Shown: in pieces, positions 44,186-52,143 of the stretch | How positions within the stretch are numbered: the stretch's first letter is position 1 | Layout: the number at the start of each line of letters is the position of its first letter | NCBI GenBank assembly: GCA_964549495.1 | Contig: CAZJWJ010000014.1 | Span: forward strand, 4,460 to 68,459 | Direction: 5' to 3' | Source: JACKBJ01 sp964549495 | GTDB lineage: Bacteria; Chloroflexota; Anaerolineae; Epilineales; Epilineaceae | Length of the DNA stretch: 64,000 nt | Made by a program: the position numbers and the translations under genes | The notes under the pieces: generated by a model | The model's database searches: none | The model's input: the letters and a program-made list of their open reading frames with translations, nothing else | Told to the model about the DNA's origin: nothing

Positions 44186-45015
44186 GTCTCCGGCGACTCC
44201 CATCCGAAGAGCCGGGCCGCGTTGGCGCTGGTCGCCCGCGACAGCTCTTCGAGGCTCTCCCCGCGCAGCCCGGCCACATGCTCGGCCGTGGCGCGGACAT
44301 GCGCCGGTTCGTTGCGCCGTCCGCGGAAAGGCTGGGGGGAAAGATAGGGCGCATCGGTCTCCAGGACCAGCGCGGAGGCCGGCATCCCGGTGGCCACCTG
44401 GCGGGTCTGCTCGGCGCTGGGGTAGGTGACGATGCCGGCCAGGGAGATCAGCAGGCCGGCCGCGTGCAAGCGCTCGGCCAGTGCCAGATCTCCCGCGAAG
44501 CAGTGCATCACGCCCGCCGGTCGGTCGCGGTACACGCCGGCCGCGCGGGCTCGCTCGGCCCAGTCCACCAGGATGGCGGCCGTGTCCTCGTCCGCGTCGC
44601 GGCTGTGGATGACCACCGGCAGCTCCAGACGCCGAGCCAAATCCAGCTGGAGACGGAAGATGCGCGCCTGCTCCGAACGGGGCAGGCGGTCCCAATGGTA
44701 ATCAAGGCCGATCTCGCCGACTGCGACCACTTTCGGACTCCCCGCCAGGGTCTCCAGCTCGGCCAGCGCGGCCTCGTCGAAGCCCTCGCCGTCGTTGGGG
44801 TCGACGCCTACCGCGGCGTAGATCGGCGCATGCCGCTCGGCCAAGGCCAGCGAGGCGCGGCTGGTCTCCAGCTGGGTGCCGATGTTGACCATGCGGCGCA
44901 CGCCGGCCTGGCGGGCCCGGTCGAGGAGGCTCGACAGGGCCTCGCCCTCGAACTGCCGGGCGTCGAGATGGCAGTGCGTGTCGACCAGGGTCGGAGCCGG
45001 GGTCCGGTCGCTCAT
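44173..45015 (-). CDS. tatD: TatD-family metal-dependent hydrolase
   Basis: 280 residues of the amidohydrolase (TIM-barrel) superfamily. Metal ligands are visible: H14 and H16 in VDTHCHLD, Glu in GEIGLDYHWDR, His in VIHSRDAD, His in MHCFAGD, and Asp in LETDAPYLSPQPFRG. TatD proteins are 3'-5' DNA/RNA exonucleases or D-aminoacyl-tRNA-type deacylases in various bacteria. The start at 45015 begins the canonical N-terminus. It overlaps the polyprenyl synthase and follows the phosphohexomutase by 58 bp; its place in a glycan operon looks incidental. Confidence 0.93.
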   Translation of the reverse strand: MSDRTPAPTLVDTHCHLDARQFEGEALSSLLDRARQAGVRRMVNIGTQLETSRASLALAERHAPIYAAVGVDPNDGEGFDEAALAELETLAGSPKVVAVGEIGLDYHWDRLPRSEQARIFRLQLDLARRLELPVVIHSRDADEDTAAILVDWAERARAAGVYRDRPAGVMHCFAGDLALAERLHAAGLLISLAGIVTYPSAEQTRQVATGMPASALVLETDAPYLSPQPFRGRRNEPAHVRATAEHVAGLRGESLEELSRATSANAARLFGWESPETWQT

Positions 45016-45073
45016 GCGGTCCACGTCGCCGAGGCGATCCTCGCATCGCCAGCGGATGTCGGCGCGAGGCGCA

Positions 45074-46507
45074 TCAAGACCGCACGCCGGCCAGCTCGAG
45101 TCCCGCGGCCAGGATGTCCTCGACCGCATCGCCCCGTGGCGTCTCGGTATAGACCCGCAAGAGCGGCTCGGTGCCCGAGAAGCGGATCAGCATCCAGCCT
45201 CGATCGGGGAACCAGAACTTGTAGCCGTCCGCGCGGTCGATGGACTCGACGGGGATGCCGGCCAGGGCCTCGGGCTCGGCCGCGTCCAGGCGCTGGCGCA
45301 CCGCCGGCCGGTCGGCGGCGTCGAAGCGCACGTCGATGCGCTGGTAATGCCAGCGTCCGCCCACCGCATCGTAGAGGTCCTCGATCAGCTCGGAGGGCTT
45401 GCGGCCGGTCTCGATCATCAGATCCAGGAGGGCCAGGGCCACCAGCAGGCCATCGCGTTCGGGCAGCCCGCGGAAGGCGAAGCCGCCGGATTCCTCGCCG
45501 CCCAGCATGGCATCGGTCTCGAGCATCTTGGGCCCGACGTACTTGAAGCCCACGCCGGTCTCGTGGACCGGCACGTCGTACTTGCGGCCCAGGATGTCCA
45601 GCATCGAGGTGGTCGACAGGGTGCGCACGATGGCGCCGCGCTCGCCGCGCACCTCGAGCATGTAGTAGGCCAAGAGGCCGTAGACCTGCAGCTGGTCGAT
45701 GAAGCGGCCCGTCTCGTCGATGGCGCCCACCCGGTCGGCGTCGCCGTCGTTGGCGATGCCGATGTCGGCGCCGATGGCCCGCAGGTGGCGCGCCAGGGCG
45801 TCGGTGTTGGGCGGGATGGGCTCGGGCCGGTGCATGTCGGGAAAGGAGGGGTTGCGCTCGGCGTGGATCGCCACGAAGCGGGTGGCCGCGCCGGGCCCGA
45901 GCAGCCACTGCAGCCAGCCGATGCCGGCGCCCCACATCGGGTCGTAGGCCACCGTCAGGCCGGCCCGCGCGATGCGGTCCAGATCGAGCAGTCCGGCCGC
46001 GTAGCTGCGGTAGTCGGGGGCCGGATCGAAGACGCGCACCTTGCCCTGCTCGATGGCCTCCTTCAAGGCCAGGCGCGGGATCTCGCCGCCGGGCTCGGGG
46101 ATGCGCGCCTCCAGCTTGGCCAGCTCCGCCGGCGCCAAGGCCCCGCCCCGCGCGTCGCGCACCTTGAAGCCCAAATCCTCGGGCGGGTTGTGGCTGGCGG
46201 TCAGGTTGATGGCGCCGGCCGCCTGGCGGGCCAGCACGCTCTGGCTGATGACCGGGGTGGGCGTGGCGCCCGCGGTCAGCCAGACCGGCAGGCCGGCCGC
46301 GGCCAGGACCTCGGCGGCCGCCTCGGCCATCTCGCGGGCCAAGAAGCGCTGGTCGTGACCGATGACGATGCCGCGCTCGGCGCCCTCGGCCTCGTCGCGA
46401 TAGTAAGCGGCGGCTGCCGCCGCCACGCGGCGCAGGTTGGCGAAGGTGTAACCCTCGCCGATACGGGCCCGCCAGCCGTCGGTGCCGAAGGAGATCGTGT
46501 CGCTCAT
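45074..46507 (-). CDS. Phosphoglucomutase/phosphomannomutase family protein
   Basis: 477 residues of the alpha-D-phosphohexomutase superfamily. The phosphoserine loop TASHNP has Ser105, the Mg loop DGDADR is at 254-259, the sugar-specificity loop GGEESGG at 336-342, and the phosphate-binding RFSGTEP near 445. GEESGG-type loops occur in bifunctional PMM/PGM enzymes, so mannose-1-phosphate production for the GDP-mannose route is plausible. Its start overlaps the end of gmd (ATGA), supporting a pathway link: mannose-6-P to mannose-1-P, then GDP-mannose (the transferase is not in this window). Confidence 0.92.
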   Translation of the reverse strand: MSDTISFGTDGWRARIGEGYTFANLRRVAAAAAAYYRDEAEGAERGIVIGHDQRFLAREMAEAAAEVLAAAGLPVWLTAGATPTPVISQSVLARQAAGAINLTASHNPPEDLGFKVRDARGGALAPAELAKLEARIPEPGGEIPRLALKEAIEQGKVRVFDPAPDYRSYAAGLLDLDRIARAGLTVAYDPMWGAGIGWLQWLLGPGAATRFVAIHAERNPSFPDMHRPEPIPPNTDALARHLRAIGADIGIANDGDADRVGAIDETGRFIDQLQVYGLLAYYMLEVRGERGAIVRTLSTTSMLDILGRKYDVPVHETGVGFKYVGPKMLETDAMLGGEESGGFAFRGLPERDGLLVALALLDLMIETGRKPSELIEDLYDAVGGRWHYQRIDVRFDAADRPAVRQRLDAAEPEALAGIPVESIDRADGYKFWFPDRGWMLIRFSGTEPLLRVYTETPRGDAVEDILAAGLELAGVRS

Positions 46508-47481
46508 GCCAGGTCGTGCTCCTCGCGCAGCAGGCGGATGTCGTGGTCGACCATCTTGCGCACCATCTCCCCGAAGCCGATGCTGGGCTGCCAGCCCAAT
46601 TCGTCCATCGCCTTCTCGGGGTCGCCGATCAAGAGGTCGACCTCGGCCGGCCGCATGTAGCGATCGTCCTGCACCACGTGGTCGCGGTAGTCACGGCCCA
46701 CCTGCTCGAAGGCGATGCGGCAGAAGTCGCGCACCGAATGGGTCTCGCCGGTGGCGATGACGTAGTCGTCGGGCTCGTCCTGCTGCAGCATCAGCCACAT
46801 GGCGCGCACGTAGTCCGGCGCCCAGCCCCAGTCGCGCTGCGCTTCCAGGTTGCCCAGCGCCAGCGTGTCCTGCAGGCCCAAGTGGATGCGGGCCACGCCA
46901 TCGGAGATCTTGCGGGTGACGAACTCGACGCCGCGGCGGGTGCCCTCGTGGTTGAAGAGGATGCCCGAGCAGGCGTACATGCCGTAGCTCTCGCGGTAGT
47001 TGATGGTGATCCAATGGCCGTAGACCTTGGCCACGCCATAGGGGCTGCGCGGATGGAAGGGCGTCAGCTCGTTCTGCGGAACCTCGCGCACCTTGCCGAA
47101 CATCTCGCTGGAGGAGGCCTGGTAGAAGCGGATCTCCGGATCGACGATGCGGATGGCGTCCAGGATGCGGGTGACGCCCAGGGCGGTGACCTCGCCGGTG
47201 AAGACCGGCTGGCTCCAGGAGGCCTGCACGAAGCTCTGGGCGGCCAGGTTGTAGACTTCTTGCGGTCGGTGCTCGCGCAGCAGGTGGATCAGCGAGACCT
47301 CGTCGAGCAGGTCGCCGGGTACGAGGGTGAGGCGGTCCTGGATGTGGCGGATGCGGTCGAAGCGGATGGTGCTGGTGCGGCGCACCATGCCGACCACCTC
47401 GTAGCCTTGCTCCAGCAGGAAGTCGGCCAGATGCGAACCGTCCTGGCCGGTGATGCCGGTGATGAGGGCCTTCTTGGGCAT
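46504..47481 (-). CDS. gmd: GDP-mannose 4,6-dehydratase
   Basis: 325 residues, an extended short-chain dehydrogenase. The NADP-binding ALITGITGQDGSHLADFLLEQ starts at residue 5. The family-specific MVRRTST, NLAAQSFVQASW, the active-site SSSEMFGK and SPYGVAKVYGHW (Tyr/Lys), LFNHEGTRRGVEFVTRKI, and LGNLEAQRDWGWAPDYV are present. It converts GDP-D-mannose to GDP-4-keto-6-deoxy-D-mannose. The upstream neighbour rmd, only 14 bp away, can reduce that product. Very secure assignment. Confidence 0.95.
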   Translation of the reverse strand: MPKKALITGITGQDGSHLADFLLEQGYEVVGMVRRTSTIRFDRIRHIQDRLTLVPGDLLDEVSLIHLLREHRPQEVYNLAAQSFVQASWSQPVFTGEVTALGVTRILDAIRIVDPEIRFYQASSSEMFGKVREVPQNELTPFHPRSPYGVAKVYGHWITINYRESYGMYACSGILFNHEGTRRGVEFVTRKISDGVARIHLGLQDTLALGNLEAQRDWGWAPDYVRAMWLMLQQDEPDDYVIATGETHSVRDFCRIAFEQVGRDYRDHVVQDDRYMRPAEVDLLIGDPEKAMDELGWQPSIGFGEMVRKMVDHDIRLLREEHDLA

Positions 47482-47495
47482 GCGGATGTCTCGTC

Positions 47496-48548
47496 CTATG
47501 CGTGGGGAGCGCGAGCCGCGGGCTCTCGCTCGGCGGCGCCGACGCGGTCTCGCCATTCGGCCAGGACCGCGTCGATGCTCGTCTCGAAGGGGATCTCGGT
47601 CTGCCAGCCCAGCTCCTCGCGCGCGAGCGCGGCGTCGCAGCGAAGCTCGGGGATCTCGTTGGGTCGTAGGCGCTCCGGGTCGGTCTCGACGGCGATATCC
47701 ACCCGCGCGCGGGTCAAGAGCGCATCGACCAGCTCGGAGATGGGGCGCGAGCGGCCTGAGCCCAGGTTGTAGGCGGCGCCGCCGCGACCCTTCTCGAGCA
47801 GCAGGCGATAGCCGCGCACGATGTCGCGCACGTCGGAGAAGTCGCGCCGCGCCTCCAGGTTGCCCACCGACAAGCGCGGCGGCTGCAGGCCGGCCTCGAT
47901 GCGCGCCACCTGGCGGGCGAAGGCCGGCAGCACGACGCGCTCGCTCTGACCCGGACCGATATGGTTGAAGGGGCGGGCTCGAAGGACGTCCAGGCCCAGC
48001 GAGCGGCTGTACTGCCCGGCCACCAGGTCCTGGGCGGCCTTGCTGGCGGCATAGGCGTTGATCGGCGCCAGCGGGGCCGTCTCGTCCACCACGGGATGAT
48101 CCTCGGGCGGTGCGCCGTAGATCTCGCAGCTGGTGACGGCCAGGATTCGCGCGCGGCTGCCGGCCAGGGCCTCGAGCAGATTGATCTGCATGCGCACGTT
48201 GGTCTCGAAGCTGCCCCAGGGATCCCGTTGTGCGGCCGGCACGAAGGACTGGCCGGCCAGGTGGAAGACTCGGTCCGGCGAGGCCTGCTCCACCGCCCGA
48301 CGGGTAGCCTCCGGATCGCGCAAGTCGACCGCGAGGACGCGGACCCGACCGCCTGCGCGCGCCTCTCCCGTCGCAGCGTCGACTTCCGGGGCACCGCGCT
48401 GCCGCGTCGAGGCCTCCGATTCCTGCCCGGCTCCGCCGGCATCGCGCGGGCGCCGGCTGCCCCAGAGCTCCCAATCGGTATGCTCGAGCAGCTCGTCGGC
48501 CAGATGTCCGCCGGCGAAGCCGCCGTAGCCGGTGATCAATGCGCGCAA
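47496..48548 (-). CDS. rmd: GDP-6-deoxy-D-mannose reductase-like NAD-dependent epimerase/dehydratase
   Basis: 350 residues. The dinucleotide site ALITGYGGFAGGHLADELL is at residue 3 onward, the catalytic set is VTSCEIYG with NAYAASKAAQD, and RPFNHIGPGQ plus the LSVGNLEARRDFSDVRDIV segment are typical of RMD. With GMD this gives GDP-D-rhamnose; a 6-deoxytalose-type product is the alternative. A 45-residue low-complexity insert (about 32-75, Gly/Ala/Glu/Arg-rich) between the first and second strands is unusual. First gene of the gmd operon. Confidence 0.9.
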   Translation of the reverse strand: MRALITGYGGFAGGHLADELLEHTDWELWGSRRPRDAGGAGQESEASTRQRGAPEVDAATGEARAGGRVRVLAVDLRDPEATRRAVEQASPDRVFHLAGQSFVPAAQRDPWGSFETNVRMQINLLEALAGSRARILAVTSCEIYGAPPEDHPVVDETAPLAPINAYAASKAAQDLVAGQYSRSLGLDVLRARPFNHIGPGQSERVVLPAFARQVARIEAGLQPPRLSVGNLEARRDFSDVRDIVRGYRLLLEKGRGGAAYNLGSGRSRPISELVDALLTRARVDIAVETDPERLRPNEIPELRCDAALAREELGWQTEIPFETSIDAVLAEWRDRVGAAEREPAARAPHA

Positions 48549-48804
48549 GATGCTTCGGTCTCTTCGGTCCGGAGGACCCTCGGTCGGCGATGCCGCGAGC
48601 GGGCTGCGCGCGACGGCCGTCGGCCAGCACGAAAGGCGCCGGCGAAGGGCGTGGGAAGGCCGATTCTAACGGAGGGAGGGGGCAAAGGCAAAGCCCTGCC
48701 GGCCCCGAATCTGCGTCATCGCGGCGGCTGGGCTATCCTCGATGCCGCGGCCGGGGGAAGGAAACGGCCGCGGTCGATGCGCCGAGGAGGATAGCGACCA
48801 AGGC

Positions 48805-49515
48805 ATGGATTGGGGCAGCGAGGGGCGAGCGCTCTACGAGGCTTGCCGCTCGGAGCGCGAAGCCGAGCGGGTGGCGGCCTACGAGCAGCTGGGCCGGCTG
48901 CTCTATCGGCTGCTCTTGCCGCGGGTGCGGCGCGATCCGCGCCTCGAGCATCTGGCGGCCGACTGCTCGCAGCAGGCCTTGGTCAAGGTCTGGCGCAGCC
49001 TGGACGCGGACCGCGGGCCGCGCGACCCGGACCGCTTTCTGGCCTGGGCCGGCCGCATCGCGAGCAACGCCCTGCTCGACGCCCTGCGCCGCCTGGAGCC
49101 CGGTGCCCGCGTGCAGCGCTCCAAGCGGGTGTCGCTCAGCCGCCAGGTTCGCTTGGACCTGGTCCGCGAGGCCGGCGATCGACCCCTCGCCGAGCGCTTG
49201 CCGGACGAATCCGCGCCCGATCTGGAGGCCCGTGCGGCCTATGCCGAGCTGCACGCGCTCTTGGGCGAGATCCGCGATATCGAGAGCGTCAGCGAGCGCT
49301 CGCGAATCGTCTTGACCCGGGGCTTTCTGGAGGACTGGGAGGACGAGGAGCTGGCCGATCTGCTGGGCACCAGCCGGCGCAATATCCACGTCATCCGTTG
49401 TCGCGATCTGGCCAAGCTGCGCCAGGATCGCGACTTCATGCAGCGCCTGGAGGCCCAGTATCGGCCGCGCGGCACGGCCGGCGCGTCGGGTGACGAGACG
49501 GACTCGCCCGAATGA
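48805..49515 (+). CDS. ECF-like sigma factor
   Basis: 236 residues. Region 2 is seen at about 45-100 (LEHLAADCSQQALVKVWRSLD...DRFLAWAGRIASNALLDALRRL) and region 4 at about 165-215 (SERSRIVLTRGFLEDWEDEELADLLGTSRRNIHVIRCRDLAKLRQ). It should recruit polymerase to a small regulon. The ATG at 48805 was chosen because it begins the conserved segment; GAGGAGG lies somewhat far (14 nt). The downstream gene encodes a membrane anti-sigma-like protein, so a sigma/anti-sigma pair with membrane-derived signalling is likely. Confidence 0.88.
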   Translation: MDWGSEGRALYEACRSEREAERVAAYEQLGRLLYRLLLPRVRRDPRLEHLAADCSQQALVKVWRSLDADRGPRDPDRFLAWAGRIASNALLDALRRLEPGARVQRSKRVSLSRQVRLDLVREAGDRPLAERLPDESAPDLEARAAYAELHALLGEIRDIESVSERSRIVLTRGFLEDWEDEELADLLGTSRRNIHVIRCRDLAKLRQDRDFMQRLEAQYRPRGTAGASGDETDSPE

Positions 49516-49674
49516 GGTGCGCCGCAGGGGAGTCTGGGCAGTGCGACGGTCCTCGACCCAGAGCTTCCGCAGGTCGAGTGTGGCCGGCAGGTGCAACCAG
49601 GTCTTGGGTTCTGCGTCTATCACCGGAGTCGGGTCCTGCATCGCGGGCGGCCCGACCGGAAAGGAAGTGGATCG

Positions 49675-50826
49675 ATGCAATGCGCTGAGGCCCGGCGGGC
49701 CTTGGCCGGCGAGAACGGCATGCGCCCGGAAGCGCTGGAGGAAGCGCGGGTGCATGTGGCCGGCTGCGCCGAATGCCGGGCGCGTGCCGACCGGCTGGCC
49801 TCGGCCATCCTGTCGGGCGAGGCGGAGGAACTATCCTGCGCCGAATGCCGGGCGCGCCTGGACGAGCAGGCGGCCAGTGCCATGGCGGAGGGCTCGCCCC
49901 TGGTCGCCGCCGCCCGGGATCTGCTCGTGGCGCGGCATCTGGAGATCTGTCCGGAATGCGAGGAGAGTTGGTCGCTCTTGGCGGAGGGCCTGGCGGCCCT
50001 GGCCGAGGATCGCCTGCCGCTGCCCGAGTCCTGGCCGAACCTGGATCTGAGCTTTGCTCTGGACCGACCGGATCTAGCGCCCGAAGCGGACCGTCGCGCG
50101 GAGACCGGCTGGGATCGATTGCGCGCCCGCTTGCGCGCCATGGCAGCGAGCGGTTGGCTGGCCGGCCTGGGCCGGAGCCTGGAGTTTCCGGTGTGGCATG
50201 GCGCCTCGCGCGTTGCCTTGGCCTCGCTGGCCCTTTTCAGCGCCATCGGATTGGCCTGGCTCCTGATCTTCGATCCCGTCCTGCCCGAGCCCATCCGCAG
50301 CATCTCGCCCTTCGAAGCAGCCAGCGCGACGCCTGACGCCGCCGACCGTGCGGCTACCCAGACGATGGCGGTGCAGATGGGCCTGGACTGGGTGGAGGGG
50401 GCCGAGGAGCTGGCGGCGACGCAGACCATGGCGGTGCAGATGGGCAGCGATTGGGTGGAGGGGGCCGGCGATGGGGGCCCTGCGACGGCGACGCTCGCCT
50501 CGGGACGGGCCAGCCCCGGTGCGCCGACATCCACCTCGACCCGGCCGCCCGGCGCGGGCGAGCGGCGCGAGCCAGCCGCTCGCCCGCGGTCGCCCAGCCC
50601 CACGGCTGGCGGTCCCTCGCAGCTGATCACCGGGACCCTGCAACCCAAACCGATCATCCCTTACCCGCCACCGCCCAGCCCGACCCCCGATCCCTATCCG
50701 GGCCCGGAGAGATCCCCGGAGCCGGCCAGCCCGGAGCCCGGCGATCCCGATCCGACGCCTACGCCCGGGGAGGCGCCGACGAGGGCGCCGACCGCGCTGG
50801 GCCGGACCCCGGAAGCGACCCCATGA
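49675..50826 (+). CDS. Membrane anti-sigma-factor-like protein with Pro-rich extracytoplasmic tail
   Basis: 383 residues from ATG 49675 (ribosome site AAAGGAAG). The N-terminus has three Cys-x-x-Cys type motifs (GCAECRA, CAECRARLDEQ, ICPECEES), with a His before some, as in zinc-binding anti-sigma domains. One membrane helix (VALASLALFSAIGLAWLLIF) is near 180-200. The outside part contains a 21-residue tandem duplication and a long Pro/Thr/Ser-rich tail. It presumably sequesters the sigma factor encoded 159 bp upstream until a signal arrives. The mtaB start overlaps its stop (ATGA). Confidence 0.78.
   Translation: MQCAEARRALAGENGMRPEALEEARVHVAGCAECRARADRLASAILSGEAEELSCAECRARLDEQAASAMAEGSPLVAAARDLLVARHLEICPECEESWSLLAEGLAALAEDRLPLPESWPNLDLSFALDRPDLAPEADRRAETGWDRLRARLRAMAASGWLAGLGRSLEFPVWHGASRVALASLALFSAIGLAWLLIFDPVLPEPIRSISPFEAASATPDAADRAATQTMAVQMGLDWVEGAEELAATQTMAVQMGSDWVEGAGDGGPATATLASGRASPGAPTSTSTRPPGAGERREPAARPRSPSPTAGGPSQLITGTLQPKPIIPYPPPPSPTPDPYPGPERSPEPASPEPGDPDPTPTPGEAPTRAPTALGRTPEATP
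50350..50475 (+). repeat. 63-bp tandem duplication inside the anti-sigma gene
   Basis: Two copies of a 63-bp unit start at 50350 and 50413. They encode 21 residues each, with the shared core ATQTMAVQMG-DWVEGA. The copies differ mainly at synonymous and a few non-synonymous sites. The repeat lies just outside the membrane helix of the anti-sigma-like protein. Confidence 0.85.
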
Positions 50827-52115
50827 GGGTCTTTCTGGACAGCATCGGCTGCCGGCTCAACCAGGCCGAGATGGACGACCTGGCCCGACGGCTGATGCAG
50901 GCCGGCCACGAGATCGTGGCGCGACCGGAGTTGGCCGATCGGGTCGTCATCAATACCTGCGCCGTCACGCGCCAGGCCGCACGCCAGGCGCGGCGCCGCA
51001 GCCGGCGCTACCACCGGCTGCGGCCCGAGGCCGATATCGCCCTGACCGGCTGCTACGCTACGCTCGAGCCCGATGCCTTGGCCCGCCTGCCCGGCGTGGA
51101 TCGGGTGATCGACAACGCCGAGAAGGACAGACTGGTCATCCAGATCGACCCGCTGGCGCTGGATGCGCCGGCGGCCTACGAGCTCGAGCCGATGATGCGC
51201 GCGCAGCGACAGCAGGGTCCGGGCCGCACCCGCGCCTTCCTCAAGGTTCAGGACGGTTGCGATAAGCGCTGCAGCTTCTGCGTGACGACCCTGGCCCGCG
51301 GCGTAGGGCGGAGCCGCGCGCTCGAGGACGTGCTGGCCGAGGCCCGATCGCTGCTGCGTGCCGGCTACCGGGAGCTGGTGCTCACTGGCGTCAACCTGGG
51401 CAGCTACGGGAAGGATCTGGGCCGTCCCCGGGGCCTACTCGAGCTCTTGACCGCCATCCTAGATGGCTGCGAGGTGCCGCGCCTGCGCCTCTCCTCGCTC
51501 GAGCCCTGGGACATTCCACCGGGCTTCTTCTCGCTGTGGCGGGACCGGCGGCTCCTGCCCCATCTGCACCTCCCGCTACAGTCCGGTAGCGACCGCACCC
51601 TGGCTCGCATGGCACGCGGCACCAGTCGCGCCGAGTTCCGGTCCTTGGTCGAGCGCGCGCGCGAAGCCATTCCCGAGCTGAACCTCGGCACGGACCTGAT
51701 CGCCGGCTTTCCGGGCGAGACCGAGGCCGACTTCGAGGCCAGCATGGACTTCGTGCGATCCATCGGCTTCGGGCAGTTGCACGTCTTCCCCTACAGCGAG
51801 CGAGCGGGCACGGCGGCGGCCCGGATGGCCGGCAAGGTGCCGGTGCCCGAACGCAAGGCGCGCGCGCGGCGGATGATCGAGCTGGGCCGGCAGATGGCGG
51901 CCCAGCTGCATGCGCGGCAGATCGGCCGCGAGCTCGAGGTGCTCTGGGAGCGGGGCGATGGCGCGGAGGGCGACGGAGAGGTCCGAGCCTGGAGCGGCTA
52001 CTCCCGGCGCTATCTGCCGGTGGTCATGGACAGCGCCGATGACCTGAGCAATACCATCGCGCGCGTTCGGATCGTGGATACCTCGGCCGATGGCTTGCGG
52101 GCCGAGCCGGTGTGA
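50823..52115 (+). CDS. mtaB: MtaB-type tRNA t6A37 methylthiotransferase (radical SAM)
   Basis: 430 residues. The N-terminal UPF0004 domain has Cys10 (LDSIGCRLNQAE), Cys46 (NTCAVT) and Cys77 (TGCYATL), which bind the auxiliary [4Fe-4S] cluster. The radical SAM motif C-x3-C-x2-C is at 146/150/153 (GCDKRCSFC). LHLPLQSGSDRTLARMARG and DLIAGFPGETEADFE are typical. The C-terminal TRAM-like part is short. It makes ms2t6A at tRNA position 37, aiding accurate decoding. It is coupled by ATGA to the anti-sigma gene, an unexpected operon mate. Confidence 0.93.
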   Translation: MRVFLDSIGCRLNQAEMDDLARRLMQAGHEIVARPELADRVVINTCAVTRQAARQARRRSRRYHRLRPEADIALTGCYATLEPDALARLPGVDRVIDNAEKDRLVIQIDPLALDAPAAYELEPMMRAQRQQGPGRTRAFLKVQDGCDKRCSFCVTTLARGVGRSRALEDVLAEARSLLRAGYRELVLTGVNLGSYGKDLGRPRGLLELLTAILDGCEVPRLRLSSLEPWDIPPGFFSLWRDRRLLPHLHLPLQSGSDRTLARMARGTSRAEFRSLVERAREAIPELNLGTDLIAGFPGETEADFEASMDFVRSIGFGQLHVFPYSERAGTAAARMAGKVPVPERKARARRMIELGRQMAAQLHARQIGRELEVLWERGDGAEGDGEVRAWSGYSRRYLPVVMDSADDLSNTIARVRIVDTSADGLRAEPV

Positions 52116-52143
52116 GCTAGCACAAAGTCGAGCTGGGGCGGGA

